A stretch of 64,000 bases of DNA from Burkholderia pyrrocinia (GTDB lineage Bacteria; Pseudomonadota; Gammaproteobacteria; Burkholderiales; Burkholderiaceae), in assembly GCF_001028665.1 (NCBI RefSeq), contig NZ_CP011504.1, positions 2,108,001-2,172,000 of the forward strand, in the 5' to 3' direction. The notes beneath the pieces are model-generated. The model did not search any database, had not been told where the DNA came from, and saw only the letters and a program-made list of their open reading frames with translations. Each line of letters starts with the position of its first letter. Position 1 is the stretch's first letter. Of the stretch, positions 18,953 to 27,408 are shown in pieces. The position numbers and the translations under genes are program-made.

Positions 18953-19040
18953 GCGTCGCATCGTCGCGTACGGTGGCGGTGCGCGTCTTGAACGAAATTG
19001 CAGCGGGCGCGTGGGGCCGCCTTGCGAGTGTCAGCGTCTG

Positions 19041-19106
19041 CGGAAGCGGAAGCGGAAGCGGAAGCGGAAGCCGCAGCCGCCGCCGCCGCCGCCGCCGCCG
19101 CCGCAG
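19041..19106. repeat. microsatellite: (CGGAAG)x5 followed by (GCC)-rich tract
   Basis: Five exact CGGAAG hexamers (19041-19070) run directly into a GCC trinucleotide tract. It lies in the intergenic stretch between the AraC and EamA genes (both minus strand), so a length change would alter promoter spacing of the transporter rather than a protein. Confidence 0.9.
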
Positions 19107-19170
19107 CGTCAGCCATCTCCGTCGACGCGGGACCCGCCCTCGATCGCGTTGCGCGGGGACGCCACTGGCG

Positions 19171-19965
19171 TCAAACAGCCTGCGTAAACCGCCCCGGCGT
19201 GATCCCGAACTGGCGCGCGAAGGCACGCGTCAGGTGGCTCTGATCGGCAAAACCGGCTTCGGCCGCGGCGTCCGCGATCGGCAGGCCGCCGGCGAGCAGC
19301 GTGCGCGCCAGCCGCGCGCGCGACTGGATCAGGTAGGCGTGCGGCGTGATACCGAGTTCGCGCGCAAACCCGCGCAACAACTGGAAGCGGCTCACGCCGC
19401 TCAGGTCGGCAAGTTCGGCGAGCGAAACGGGCGCGGCCGGCGCCGCGTCGAGCCGTTCGCGGGCGACACGGATCGCCGGCGCGACGCCGGCCGCCGGCAG
19501 CGTGCGGTTCGCGTGCCGGGCGAGCAACCCGGCGACGAGCATCACGAGCGCCTCGTCGCGGGCCAGCGGCTGGGTTTCCCCGGCGACGATGCGCGCATGC
19601 AACCGGCCGACGGCGGCCGTAAGCCGCACATCGCGCACCGCCGGATGCGCAAGCTCGACGCCGCCGAGGCCTTCTTCCGCCGCGACGCCCGCGACCAGCG
19701 CGGGCGCGAGGTACAGCATCCGCCAGCGCCGGCCCGTGCCGGCATCGATCGGCGAGCCGTCGTGCATTTCGCCCGGGTTGACCATGATCGCGTCGCCGGC
19801 CAGCGCGTCGACCTGCCCGCGGCCGCTCCACGACCGGTGCGCACCACTGACGATCACGCCGACCCCGAATTCGTCATGCGCGTGGCGCGGAAACGCGCGG
19901 TCGGATTCGAGGCTGATCGCCTCGATGCCTTCGCCGGTCCGTCGGTAGTGGGTGACACGGTGCAT
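19171..19965 (-). CDS. AraC-family transcriptional regulator with N-terminal arabinose-binding-like domain
   Basis: 264 residues. N-terminal cupin-type sensor domain (RAFPRHAHDEFGVGVIVSGA, GDAIMVNPGEMHDGSP). The C-terminal two helix-turn-helix units are SLAELADLSGVSRFQLLRGF and PIADAAAEAGFADQSHLTRA, ending FGITPGRF. Start 19965 has GAGGAG 8 bp upstream. The pattern matches AraC proteins that commonly control adjacent amino-acid or drug exporters, so control of the EamA gene downstream is plausible. The divergent moaF-like gene begins 170 bp away and is the other candidate target. Confidence 0.9.
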   Translation of the reverse strand: MHRVTHYRRTGEGIEAISLESDRAFPRHAHDEFGVGVIVSGAHRSWSGRGQVDALAGDAIMVNPGEMHDGSPIDAGTGRRWRMLYLAPALVAGVAAEEGLGGVELAHPAVRDVRLTAAVGRLHARIVAGETQPLARDEALVMLVAGLLARHANRTLPAAGVAPAIRVARERLDAAPAAPVSLAELADLSGVSRFQLLRGFARELGITPHAYLIQSRARLARTLLAGGLPIADAAAEAGFADQSHLTRAFARQFGITPGRFTQAV

Positions 19966-20135
19966 GTGCGCTCCTCGCGCCGGGCGCGGCGCGGATGACG
20001 TGCACTTTAGCGCGTTCCGGCGCCGCGCGCCCTTCATCCTTTTGGCCGATACCGCGCGGCGCGCGCAGCCCGCACCATGTGCACATCGGCAGCGTACACG
20101 GCCCGCCGGGCCTGAGGCTGCGCGGGAGACGGCAG

Positions 20136-20969
20136 GTGGAACGACAGGATCCGGTATTCATTCAGGTTGGCGCGCTCGCTGACGGCTTCGCGCCGGAAGC
20201 GAACATTCTCGCGCCCGTCGACGCGCTCGCCGGGCGTACGCTGGCGCTCGGCGATGCATCGGGCGCGTGGCGCGTCTATACGTTCGAGCCGGGCGCGCTG
20301 CAGTGGCGCGATGCGGCGACCGACGCGGGCGGCCGCGAGCCGTGCCGCGTGACGCGGCTGCGCGACGGGCTGTACTTCGTCGACTACATCGACACGGCCG
20401 CCCGCGCGACGTCGGTCAGTCTCGTGATCGATCTCGACAATGGCGTATGGACGTCGGTCGTCGGCACGCTGCCGACCGAAGCCGACACGCGCATCGACGC
20501 GTTCACGCGCGTCGTGCACGGGCTGCCGCTGACGGCCGTCAATGCCACGTTCCGGCACGGTACGCTCGGCGGTCAAGCACAGCCGGGGCTGCTGCACGGG
20601 CCGACGCGCGAACTGATCGGCAAGCGGACGATGTACCGCTACAGCCCGACCGAATGCTACGAGCACATCTACCTGAACGAGAACTTCTACGCGTGGCAGT
20701 GCCTGCAGGGCGTCGAAGGCGGGCTGGCCGACGTCGACCGCTGCCATTACTTCAGGATTGCCGACGAGCTGTATCTGTTCGTGTGGCGCGAAAAGGTGGT
20801 GCCGACGCTCGGCGTCGTGCTGATCGACCTCGCGCAGCGCAAGACCGATGGCAAGATCTTCGGTTACCAGGGCGGCGATTTCGGCACGCTGTCGAATTTC
20901 CAGATCGGCGCCCATGCGCAGGTGCTGAACGAAACCGTCCATCCGCTCGGCGGCGAGGCGCAGCGATGA
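20136..20969 (+). CDS. MoaF-like protein
   Basis: 277 residues from GTG 20136. The stretch FIQVGALADGFAPEANILAP, then GRTLALGDASG, then the C-terminal half with YRYSPTECYEHIYLNENFYAW and IFGYQGGDFG match the two-lobed lipocalin-like MoaF family, a protein first linked to molybdenum-cofactor genes in other bacteria. No other molybdopterin biosynthesis gene is near, so a cofactor role here is doubtful. The frame continues upstream but without homology-like composition, and GGGAGA lies 6 bp before the GTG. Overlaps the SDR gene by ATGA. Confidence 0.8.
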   Translation: MERQDPVFIQVGALADGFAPEANILAPVDALAGRTLALGDASGAWRVYTFEPGALQWRDAATDAGGREPCRVTRLRDGLYFVDYIDTAARATSVSLVIDLDNGVWTSVVGTLPTEADTRIDAFTRVVHGLPLTAVNATFRHGTLGGQAQPGLLHGPTRELIGKRTMYRYSPTECYEHIYLNENFYAWQCLQGVEGGLADVDRCHYFRIADELYLFVWREKVVPTLGVVLIDLAQRKTDGKIFGYQGGDFGTLSNFQIGAHAQVLNETVHPLGGEAQR

Positions 20970-21775
20970 ATGCCGTGCCGGGCAGCGGCCGACTGCGTGC
21001 GGATTTCAGCGGGCGCGTCGTGCTCGTCACGGGCGCCGCACAAGGGATCGGCGCGGCGATCGCGCGCCGTTTCGCGGAATCCGACGCGTTCGTCGCGCTC
21101 GCCGACCTGAACGGCGAGGCCGCCGCCGCGCAGGCCGATGCGCTTGCCGGCGCGGGCGGCGATGCGCGCGCGTATCGGGTGGATGCCGCCAGCCGCGACG
21201 AACTGCGCGCGCTGGTCGCGGCGGTCGAGCGCGACGGCGGCCGGCTCGATGTCGTCGTCCACAATGCCGCGTATTTTCCGCTGACGCCGTTCGCGCAGAT
21301 CGACGAGCCGATGCTCCAGCGGACGTTGTCGGTCAACCTGTCGGCGCTGTTCTGGCTCGCGCAGGCAGCGTTGCCGGCATTCGAGCGCGCGGGGGCCGGC
21401 CGGTTGCTCGTCACGTCGTCGGTGACGGGGCCGCGCGTCGTCTATCCGGGGCTCGCGCATTACGCGGCGTCGAAGGCTGGCGTGAACGGCTTCATTCGCG
21501 CGGCGGCGCTGGAGCTGGCGCGCCGCAACGTGACGGTCAACGGTGTCGAGCCGGGGATGATCCGCACGCCGGCGGCCGGCAATCTCGGCGACGCGTCGGT
21601 CGCGGCGCAGATCGCTCGCGACATTCCGCTCGCGCGGATGGGCGAGCCGGAGGACATCGCGAACGCGATGCTGTTTCTCGCGTCGGCCGACGCTGCGTAC
21701 ATCACGGGGCAGACGATCGTCGTCGACGGCGGCGCGACCTTGCCGGAGAGCGGCGCGGTGCTGGGAGACGTGTGA
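20966..21775 (+). CDS. short-chain dehydrogenase/reductase
   Basis: 269 residues. TGAAQGIG near residues 24-31 binds NAD(P), and NAAY and the catalytic TSSVTG...YAASK pattern are intact; the C-terminus has the usual ITGQTIVVDGG. Translationally coupled to the moaF-like gene, so the two proteins likely act in one pathway. Substrate unknown. Convergent with the DapB-like gene. Confidence 0.9.
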   Translation: MNAVPGSGRLRADFSGRVVLVTGAAQGIGAAIARRFAESDAFVALADLNGEAAAAQADALAGAGGDARAYRVDAASRDELRALVAAVERDGGRLDVVVHNAAYFPLTPFAQIDEPMLQRTLSVNLSALFWLAQAALPAFERAGAGRLLVTSSVTGPRVVYPGLAHYAASKAGVNGFIRAAALELARRNVTVNGVEPGMIRTPAAGNLGDASVAAQIARDIPLARMGEPEDIANAMLFLASADAAYITGQTIVVDGGATLPESGAVLGDV

Positions 21776-21873
21776 CGGCGGCGTCGAACCTGTGTCAGAT
21801 GTGGCTGCGGCGCGATCGCGGCCGGCAGGTTCCTGCTGCGGCGCCGTCGCAGGCCCGCCGCACGTCGCTGCGA

Positions 21874-22581
21874 CTACAGCCAGCCGTTGCGGATGAACTC
21901 GACGATCGAATAGCGGCGGTTCTCCAGATCGTGCTGCCGGACGGCCTCGACGATGCGTGATACGCCGTCCGCGTAGGGTGTCGCACCGTACACGCGCGAT
22001 TCGAATTGCAGGCTGCACGCGCCGTCGTCGATGCGTATCCGGTGAACCGCATGGCGGCCGAGCTGATCGTCGGGGATCGCGAATTCGTTGCGCTGTGTGT
22101 CCGGGTCGCGTACGGAGCGGATGTCCTCCGGCCGTACACCGAGCGACTGGCCGATGCCGACGGCCGTGCCGGGGACGGACGTCTTGCCTGCCTGATGCGA
22201 CTCCGTCAGGCTGATCTCGCAGTCGCGAAACAGGTGGCCGCTCGTTTCCAGCATGCTCATGAACTTGAGCATCAGGATGTTCGTGTTCGGACACAGCACG
22301 ACCGGGAAGTCGTGCGATCCGGTTTCGAGGTCGGAGCCGGTAGACAGTTCGACGAGCGGCGACGCAGTGGCTTCGCAGAACGCGATTACGGCGGGGAGTT
22401 CGCGGCCGGAACCGGCATGCACGACGATCGATCGGGCGTCGCTACGTCGGGCGTCGCTACGTCGCTCATCGGTTCGCGCGCTGTCCGGCCAGGACATCAC
22501 GCGACAGGTTGCCGGGTCGAGCTTGTGGGCGTCGAGCAGCTCGTTAGCCAGCTTGCCGGTTCCAACGACGAGTACTTGCAT
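21874..22581 (-). CDS. dihydrodipicolinate-reductase-like protein (DapB fold)
   Basis: 235 residues. N-terminus MQVLVVGTGKLANELL is a nucleotide-binding beta-alpha-beta. The C-terminal domain contains CPNTNILMLKFM and ISLTESHQAGKTSVPGTAVG, where E-S-H-x-x-x-K-x-x-x-P-G-T matches the DapB catalytic region (His and Lys). The canonical dapB is expected elsewhere, and this one is shorter between the domains (a low-complexity RRSDA repeat at about residues 47-58), so another reduction or a regulatory role is possible. Singly transcribed, on the opposite strand to its neighbour SDR. Confidence 0.75.
   Translation of the reverse strand: MQVLVVGTGKLANELLDAHKLDPATCRVMSWPDSARTDERRSDARRSDARSIVVHAGSGRELPAVIAFCEATASPLVELSTGSDLETGSHDFPVVLCPNTNILMLKFMSMLETSGHLFRDCEISLTESHQAGKTSVPGTAVGIGQSLGVRPEDIRSVRDPDTQRNEFAIPDDQLGRHAVHRIRIDDGACSLQFESRVYGATPYADGVSRIVEAVRQHDLENRRYSIVEFIRNGWL
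22434..22463. repeat. 15-bp in-frame tandem duplication inside the DapB-like gene
   Basis: GGGCGTCGCTACGTC occurs twice in direct succession and adds five residues (an RRSDA unit) to the protein. It lies in the linker between the nucleotide-binding and catalytic parts, so it probably does not break the fold. Confidence 0.85.
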
Positions 22582-22736
22582 GGGATTGACGGGTTGAGGT
22601 TCAGGATTCGATACGGGATCGGCGAGGGCGTCGGGTAGCCCGGCCCGGTCGAGGTGCGCGCCGGGCCAGCCTCGCGCATTATGCCCGGCCGCCCGCATGT
22701 GCGCCTGTCGGGCCGCGCATGGGCAGCCGTGGCGTG

Positions 22737-23528
22737 TCAGCTTGCCGATGCCGACGCCGACGCCGACGTCATCGGCAACCAGGCATTCGCGGTGTTCTGC
22801 GCGGCAAGCTGCCTTGCGATCGAGCGTGCGAGCCGGTCGGTATCGGACGCCACCGTATCGTGCTTCGCCTCCGACACGCCGTGCAGGCCGGCGCCGACCG
22901 CCGCCGACGTCGCGAGGCGGCCGGCCACCGCGCCGACCCCGGCGGTTTCCGCCATGCCGGGCAGGTGGCCGCTGTTCGCGCTGACGGAGAACGTGGCGAG
23001 CGGCTGCGGTGTGCCGTGGGCCGGCTGGAACAGCACGGTCACCGATGCGCCCACTTCGCTCTTGCCCGCGCCAAGCCCGATCAGGATGCGGCGGCGGCGG
23101 TTGCCGGCGTCGATCGTCTCGAACCGGCCCTGGACGACCAGCGCGGCGCGGTCGTTCGGCACCGGGCCGTCGGCGCGCAGCGCGGGAATGCGTTGCGACC
23201 GGAGTTCGCGCACGAGCGCGTCGGCGAGTTGCGCGCGGGTCTTCAGCGCGCTCTGCTGGCGCTGCACGTCGGCGGACAAGCCGTTCGCGAGCGTCGCGAG
23301 CTTGTTGATCATCCCGCCGTCGACCTTCACGTCGGTCGCGGCCACGTCGAACGTGGACACATAGACGACGTCCGCATGAACCTGCGGCAGCGTGCGGGCG
23401 ACGGGCGCCGTGGCCGTGGCCGTGGTCGCGGTCGATGCGCAGCCGGTCATCGCGAGCGCGCCGGCGATCAGCGCGGCACTGGTCAGATGTTTGGCGTGGG
23501 CGGTAAGTGCGTGAAGGGAAGTGAACAT
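22737..23528 (-). CDS. DUF4410-type lipoprotein
   Basis: 263 residues. Signal peptide with lipobox M-T-G-C (lipidation Cys near residue 30). The body, including VVYVSTFDVAATDVKVD, LVRELRSQRIPA, LVVQGRFETIDAGNRRRRI and GLGAGKSEVGASVTVLF, fits the DUF4410 envelope family as I know it, in which a glycine-rich G-x-G-x-G-x-S patch is conserved. The C-terminus ends in an Ser-Ala repeat (ASASASAS) encoded by GCCGAC-type hexamers. It lies upstream of the sensor-kinase operon end on the same strand. Function unknown. Confidence 0.78.
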   Translation of the reverse strand: MFTSLHALTAHAKHLTSAALIAGALAMTGCASTATTATATAPVARTLPQVHADVVYVSTFDVAATDVKVDGGMINKLATLANGLSADVQRQQSALKTRAQLADALVRELRSQRIPALRADGPVPNDRAALVVQGRFETIDAGNRRRRILIGLGAGKSEVGASVTVLFQPAHGTPQPLATFSVSANSGHLPGMAETAGVGAVAGRLATSAAVGAGLHGVSEAKHDTVASDTDRLARSIARQLAAQNTANAWLPMTSASASASAS

Positions 23529-23730
23529 GTCGATCTCCGTTGCCTGGATGAAGTTGCCGATACTGTCGCGGCATTCAGGAACGCGAACGATCGGAAGCGG
23601 GGCGTGGACGCGGGCGGGAGAGCGGTTTCATGCCGTTGCGCAACACGCAGGCGCAAGTATGCGGAGATGGGGCGGTGTACGCCACGCAGGAATTATGTCG
23701 GCGCATGTCGCGGGCCGGCGTGCGCGGCCG

Positions 23731-23778
23731 TCAAGCAGTCAAGCAGTCGAGCCCTCAAGCCCTCAAGCCCTCAAGCCG
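23731..23778. repeat. octanucleotide tandem repeat (6 units) reaching into the histidine-kinase stop codon
   Basis: Six 8-bp units: TCAAGCAG twice, TCGAGCCC, TCAAGCCC twice, TCAAGCCG. The stop codon of the minus-strand kinase (complement of TCA at 23771-23773) is the first triplet of the last unit. Gain or loss of units outside the gene leaves the protein unchanged, but changes in the last unit would move the stop. Confidence 0.9.
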
Positions 23779-25117
23779 ACAGCGACGGGCGGCCCGGCAC
23801 GGACGCATCGAGCGGCAGCGCGACGACGGCCTCCAGCCCGCCGCCATCGCGGTCGCGGAACGTCAGCGACCCGCCGTGCAGGCGGGCGATCCGCTCGACG
23901 ATCGCGAGGCCGAGGCCGGTGCCGCCGGCGTGGCTGCGCGCGTTCGCGCCGCGGCTGAACGGCGCCTTGAGCCGTTCGAGTTCCGCCGCGCCGATACCGT
24001 TGCCGCGATCGCTGACCACCGCGTACGCGATGCCGCGTTCGCTCCACGTGCGCACGCCGAGGCCCGTACGGCCGTAGACGGCCGCGTTCTGCATCAGGTT
24101 CATCAGCAGCCGCATCAGGCTGATCGGGCGGAACGCGAACGCGGGTACATCCCCTTCGTCGAATTCGAATTCGTGGCCGAGCCCCGCAAAATCCGCGACG
24201 AGCTGGCCGATCAGCGCATTCAGGTCGCTCGTTTGCGGCGTTTCGCGCTCGCCGCTGCCCGCGTAGTCCATGAATTGCTGCAGGATCGTGTCGATCTGGT
24301 CGAGGTAGTGCTCGGCCGATGCGGTGAGCGCGTCGTGCGTGCCGCGCGGCAGCGCCATCGCGATCGCAAGGCGCAGCTTGGTGAGCGGCGTGCGGATGTC
24401 GTGCGACACGCCGGCCAGCATCAGCGAGCGGGTGGCTTCCGCCTGTTGCAGCGCGTCGGCCATCCGGTTGAACGCGCGGCTTACGTCGGCGATCTCGGTC
24501 GGGCCGTCGGTGGGCAGCGGTGGCGGGCGCTCACCCGCGCTGACGCGCTGCGCCGCGCGCGCCAGCGCGTCGAGCGGCCGGTTCAGGTGGAGCTGGATCA
24601 GGTAGCCGGTCAGCGCCGCGAGCAGCGCCAGCCCGACCGACAGCACGAGCGCCGTCGTAATGCCGCTTGCCTGCGCGTCGGCGGCCATTGGCAGCGGCAC
24701 CCAGACAGGCGAGCCGGCGGCGTGCAGCCGGATCCACAGGCGTTCGTCGTCGCCCGACTGCCAGCGCGCCGGGAGGCCGGGCGGCAGGTGGCGTTCGAGC
24801 GCCTGCATGAACACGTCGCGCTGCCAGGTGCGGAAGAAGGCGGCCAGGCTCGGCGCATGCGGCGGCGCAGCCGGCGGCGGCGATGCCTGGCCGCCGAACT
24901 GCGCGACCATCGTGCGGCCCGCGTCAGGCGGCATGCTGGCCAGCGTGCGGTCGAGCAATTGCACGTAGTCGGAGAAGATGATCGAGGCACGCTCGATGCG
25001 CGGGCGCTGCACGTAGTGCAGCAGCACGCCGAGCGAACTGGAAAGCGACAGCGCGACGAGCGCAACCAGCAGCGCGATGTTGCGCGCGAGCAGCGAGCGC
25101 GGCAGCGGGACGCGCAT
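23771..25117 (-). CDS. two-component sensor histidine kinase
   Basis: 448 residues. A membrane helix near residues 8-30 (ARNIALLVALVALSLSSSLG) and a second near 165-190 (TALVLSVGLALLAALTGYLI) bracket a periplasmic sensor region. A HAMP linker follows (LNRPLDALARAAQRVSAGE), then the H-box SHDIRTPLTKLRL (phospho-His), the N-box NLMQNAAVYG, and the G-box GTGLGLAIVERIARLHGG. Start overlaps the response-regulator stop (TGATG, one base shared), so the pair is coupled. Stimulus unknown. Confidence 0.93.
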   Translation of the reverse strand: MRVPLPRSLLARNIALLVALVALSLSSSLGVLLHYVQRPRIERASIIFSDYVQLLDRTLASMPPDAGRTMVAQFGGQASPPPAAPPHAPSLAAFFRTWQRDVFMQALERHLPPGLPARWQSGDDERLWIRLHAAGSPVWVPLPMAADAQASGITTALVLSVGLALLAALTGYLIQLHLNRPLDALARAAQRVSAGERPPPLPTDGPTEIADVSRAFNRMADALQQAEATRSLMLAGVSHDIRTPLTKLRLAIAMALPRGTHDALTASAEHYLDQIDTILQQFMDYAGSGERETPQTSDLNALIGQLVADFAGLGHEFEFDEGDVPAFAFRPISLMRLLMNLMQNAAVYGRTGLGVRTWSERGIAYAVVSDRGNGIGAAELERLKAPFSRGANARSHAGGTGLGLAIVERIARLHGGSLTFRDRDGGGLEAVVALPLDASVPGRPSLSA

Positions 25118-25830
25118 CACGGCTCGACGCCGGCCACCAGCATGTAGCCGATGCCCCAGACCGTCTTGATGAAGCGCGGCTTGCCGGGATCGTCCTCGAC
25201 GATCTGGCGCAGCCGCAGGATCTGTACGTCGACGCTGCGGTCGAGCGCGGCGTGGTCGCGGCCGCGCGCGCGGGCAAGCAGGTTCTCGCGGCTCACCGCA
25301 CGGTTCGGCGACGAGCCGAGCGCATGCAACAGCAGCATCTGCGCCGAATGGATTTCGACGGGCACGTCGTCGCGCATCAGCGTCTGCTGGCCGACGTCGA
25401 ACGTGAACGCACCGAAGCGCAATCGTTGCGACGTCACCGTCGGCTCGCCGGCCGCCATCTTCTGCCGCCGCAGCAGCGCGCGGACGCGGGCCACGAGTTC
25501 GTCGGGGAGAAACGGCTTCGCCAGGTAATCGTCGGCGCCGGTCTCGAGGCCGACGACCTTGTCCGTCGCATCGCCTTTCGCGGTGAGCATCAGGATCGGC
25601 AGCGTCTGGCCTTCCGCGCGCAGGCGCCGGCATACGCTCAGGCCGTCTTCGGGCTCCATCATCAGATCGAGCACCAGCAGGTCGTACGGTTCGCGCTGCA
25701 GCAGGCGGTCGAGCCGCTTGCCGTCGGCGACCGCGCGGACCTGAAAGCCGTGGCCGGTCAGGAAGCGCTGCAGCATGTTGCGCAACTCGGCTTCGTCGTC
25801 GAGCACGACGATCCTGCAGGACTGTTCCAT
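25117..25830 (-). CDS. OmpR-family response regulator
   Basis: 237 residues. The receiver domain has the acidic pocket DDEAE, phosphoacceptor Asp in LLVLDLMM, Thr in LTAKGD and Lys in LAKPFLPDELVARVRALLRR. The C-terminal winged helix contains ENLLARARGRDHAALDRSVDVQI and KPRFIKTVWGIGYML, typical of OmpR/PhoB regulators. First gene of the pair, with the kinase gene immediately downstream; an EF-hand protein gene lies 45 bp upstream on the same strand and may be co-transcribed. Confidence 0.95.
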   Translation of the reverse strand: MEQSCRIVVLDDEAELRNMLQRFLTGHGFQVRAVADGKRLDRLLQREPYDLLVLDLMMEPEDGLSVCRRLRAEGQTLPILMLTAKGDATDKVVGLETGADDYLAKPFLPDELVARVRALLRRQKMAAGEPTVTSQRLRFGAFTFDVGQQTLMRDDVPVEIHSAQMLLLHALGSSPNRAVSRENLLARARGRDHAALDRSVDVQILRLRQIVEDDPGKPRFIKTVWGIGYMLVAGVEP

Positions 25831-25875
25831 CGGTTGCCTCCCGGTGCGTTCCGCGCGGCCGGACTTGCGTCCGGG

Positions 25876-26181
25876 TCAGCGGGCCGCCATGCGCTGGCGC
25901 ATGAAACTGCCGATCTGCGCGAGCGTGACGTAGCCGTTGTGCTGCGCGTCGATCTCGTCGAAATGCTGCGCAACCATCGGCATGCCCGCGGCGGCCTGCT
26001 CGCGGGTGAGCTTGCCGTCGTGCGTCGTGTTTGCGGTGGCGAAGCGGGTCTGCAACTGCATGAGCGCATGTTCGACGCGTGCACCGCCGTTCGCCGCGCC
26101 CGGCGGCACCTGCTGGGCCGACGCTGCTGCTGAGACGATACACAAAACGACGACGGCAATCATCTTCTTGATGGACTTCAT
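25876..26181 (-). CDS. secreted EF-hand-domain protein
   Basis: 101 residues. Signal peptide MKSIKKMIAVVVLCIVSAAA cleaved near ASA-QQ. The mature part has a helix-loop-helix pair: TANTTHDGKLTREQ and EIDAQHNGYVTLAQ are EF-hand-like loops, though some calcium ligands deviate (His and Gln in place of Asp). Probably periplasmic calcium binding or a structural EF-hand. Located just upstream of the two-component genes on the same strand, so it could be a sensor partner or a target (inference). Confidence 0.8.
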   Translation of the reverse strand: MKSIKKMIAVVVLCIVSAAASAQQVPPGAANGGARVEHALMQLQTRFATANTTHDGKLTREQAAAGMPMVAQHFDEIDAQHNGYVTLAQIGSFMRQRMAAR

Positions 26182-26289
26182 TGGGTTTCTCCTTGCGTGG
26201 CCGACGGTCTGCGCCGGCCGGGTGGTTGATGAAACTGAAACGGATGGAAAGCGAAACGGGTCGATGAATGGATTCAGGCAGATACCGGG

Positions 26290-27408
26290 TCACGCCCAGT
26301 GCGCGGGCACCCAGACGCGGCCGGCCCAGTGGCCGGGCACCCAGACGACGGCGCGCGGCGGATGAGCGACATACACGGCGCGCGGTGCGACGTACACCGA
26401 CCGAGGCAGCGGCGGCGCGAGGTACAGGACCTTCGGCGGCGGCGGTGCGACATAGACGATGCGCGGCGCGGGCGCGATCACGACGGCCTTCGGCGGCGCA
26501 ACATGCACGACTTTCGGCGGTGGCGGCGTGACGACGACGGCTTTGGGGGGCGCAGGAGTGACGACGACGGCGGCCGGTGCGGGCGGCGGCGGTGCGACGA
26601 CGACTGTGGCCGGTGGCGGCGCAGGCGCTGCCACCGCGACCGTGGTGGCGGTCGGCGGCGGAGCCGTCACGACCACCGCGGCCGGCGGGGGCGGCGCGAC
26701 GGGCACCGGCACTGGCACCGGCAGCGGAACCGTCCCCCCGGCTACGACCACCGTGCCGCCTGCCGCCGTACTGCCGTGAATCACCGCCGTGCCGCCGGTC
26801 GATACCGTGCCGCCGTGCACGATCGTCGAGCCGCCCGACGTCGTCACGATGCCCGGCGCCACGCGCGTGGCGCTGCCGGAATGGGTAACGCTCCCGCCGT
26901 CCGGGCCCGTCACGGCGCCCGAGCGCGAGCAGGTCGAGCCCGCGCAATTCGTCGACGCCGTGTGGCTGGCCGTGTTGCCGCCCGATCCCGTGATCGTGCC
27001 GCTCGACGAGTACTGGCCCGGGCCGTTGCGTGTCACGCTGCCCGACGTCGATGCGCTGCGGCCGTCCGAGCCCGTCAGCGAACCGGTATGCGAGCAGGTG
27101 CCGTCCGCGCAGCTCGTGTCGCCGCTGTGTTCGACCGAGCGCCCGTTGGGGCCGACGGCGGTGCCGCTGTTCGAGAACTGGCCCGGCGCGGTGCGCGTCA
27201 CGGTGCCCGTATTGGTCGCGATGCCGCCGCCCGGGCCGATCACGCCGCCCGCATGCGAGCAACTGCCGCCGCCGCATGAGCCGGCGTGCGCGCCGCTGTA
27301 GGCACCGTGCGGCGTGTAGGCGGTGCCGTGGCCGGACCAGCCGGCGAAGGCCGGCGCGCTGGCGAGCGTGACGAGTGCGGCGGCGGTGAAGAGGAAGCGG
27401 GATTTCAT
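26290..27408 (-). CDS. secreted repeat protein (Cys-Gly-Ser repeats, Pro/Val linker, C-terminal W-V-P-G-H-W motif)
   Basis: 372 residues. Signal peptide MKSRFLFTAAALVTLASAPAFA. Residues about 30-190 form three imperfect repeats of about 50 residues with a C-x-x-G-x-C-S-x-x-G core, VTRxxPGQxSxSGT and Gly-rich turns. A Gly/Val stretch then gives way to a long Pro-Val-Ala region (PPPPAAVVV type). The C-terminus ends VWVPGHWAGRVWVPAHWA, the Y/V-x-W-V-P-G-H-W motif seen in some envelope proteins. Probably exported and cell-surface or periplasmic. Function unknown. The frame is open further upstream but ATG 27408 starts the signal peptide. Confidence 0.85.
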   Translation of the reverse strand: MKSRFLFTAAALVTLASAPAFAGWSGHGTAYTPHGAYSGAHAGSCGGGSCSHAGGVIGPGGGIATNTGTVTRTAPGQFSNSGTAVGPNGRSVEHSGDTSCADGTCSHTGSLTGSDGRSASTSGSVTRNGPGQYSSSGTITGSGGNTASHTASTNCAGSTCSRSGAVTGPDGGSVTHSGSATRVAPGIVTTSGGSTIVHGGTVSTGGTAVIHGSTAAGGTVVVAGGTVPLPVPVPVPVAPPPPAAVVVTAPPPTATTVAVAAPAPPPATVVVAPPPPAPAAVVVTPAPPKAVVVTPPPPKVVHVAPPKAVVIAPAPRIVYVAPPPPKVLYLAPPLPRSVYVAPRAVYVAHPPRAVVWVPGHWAGRVWVPAHWA

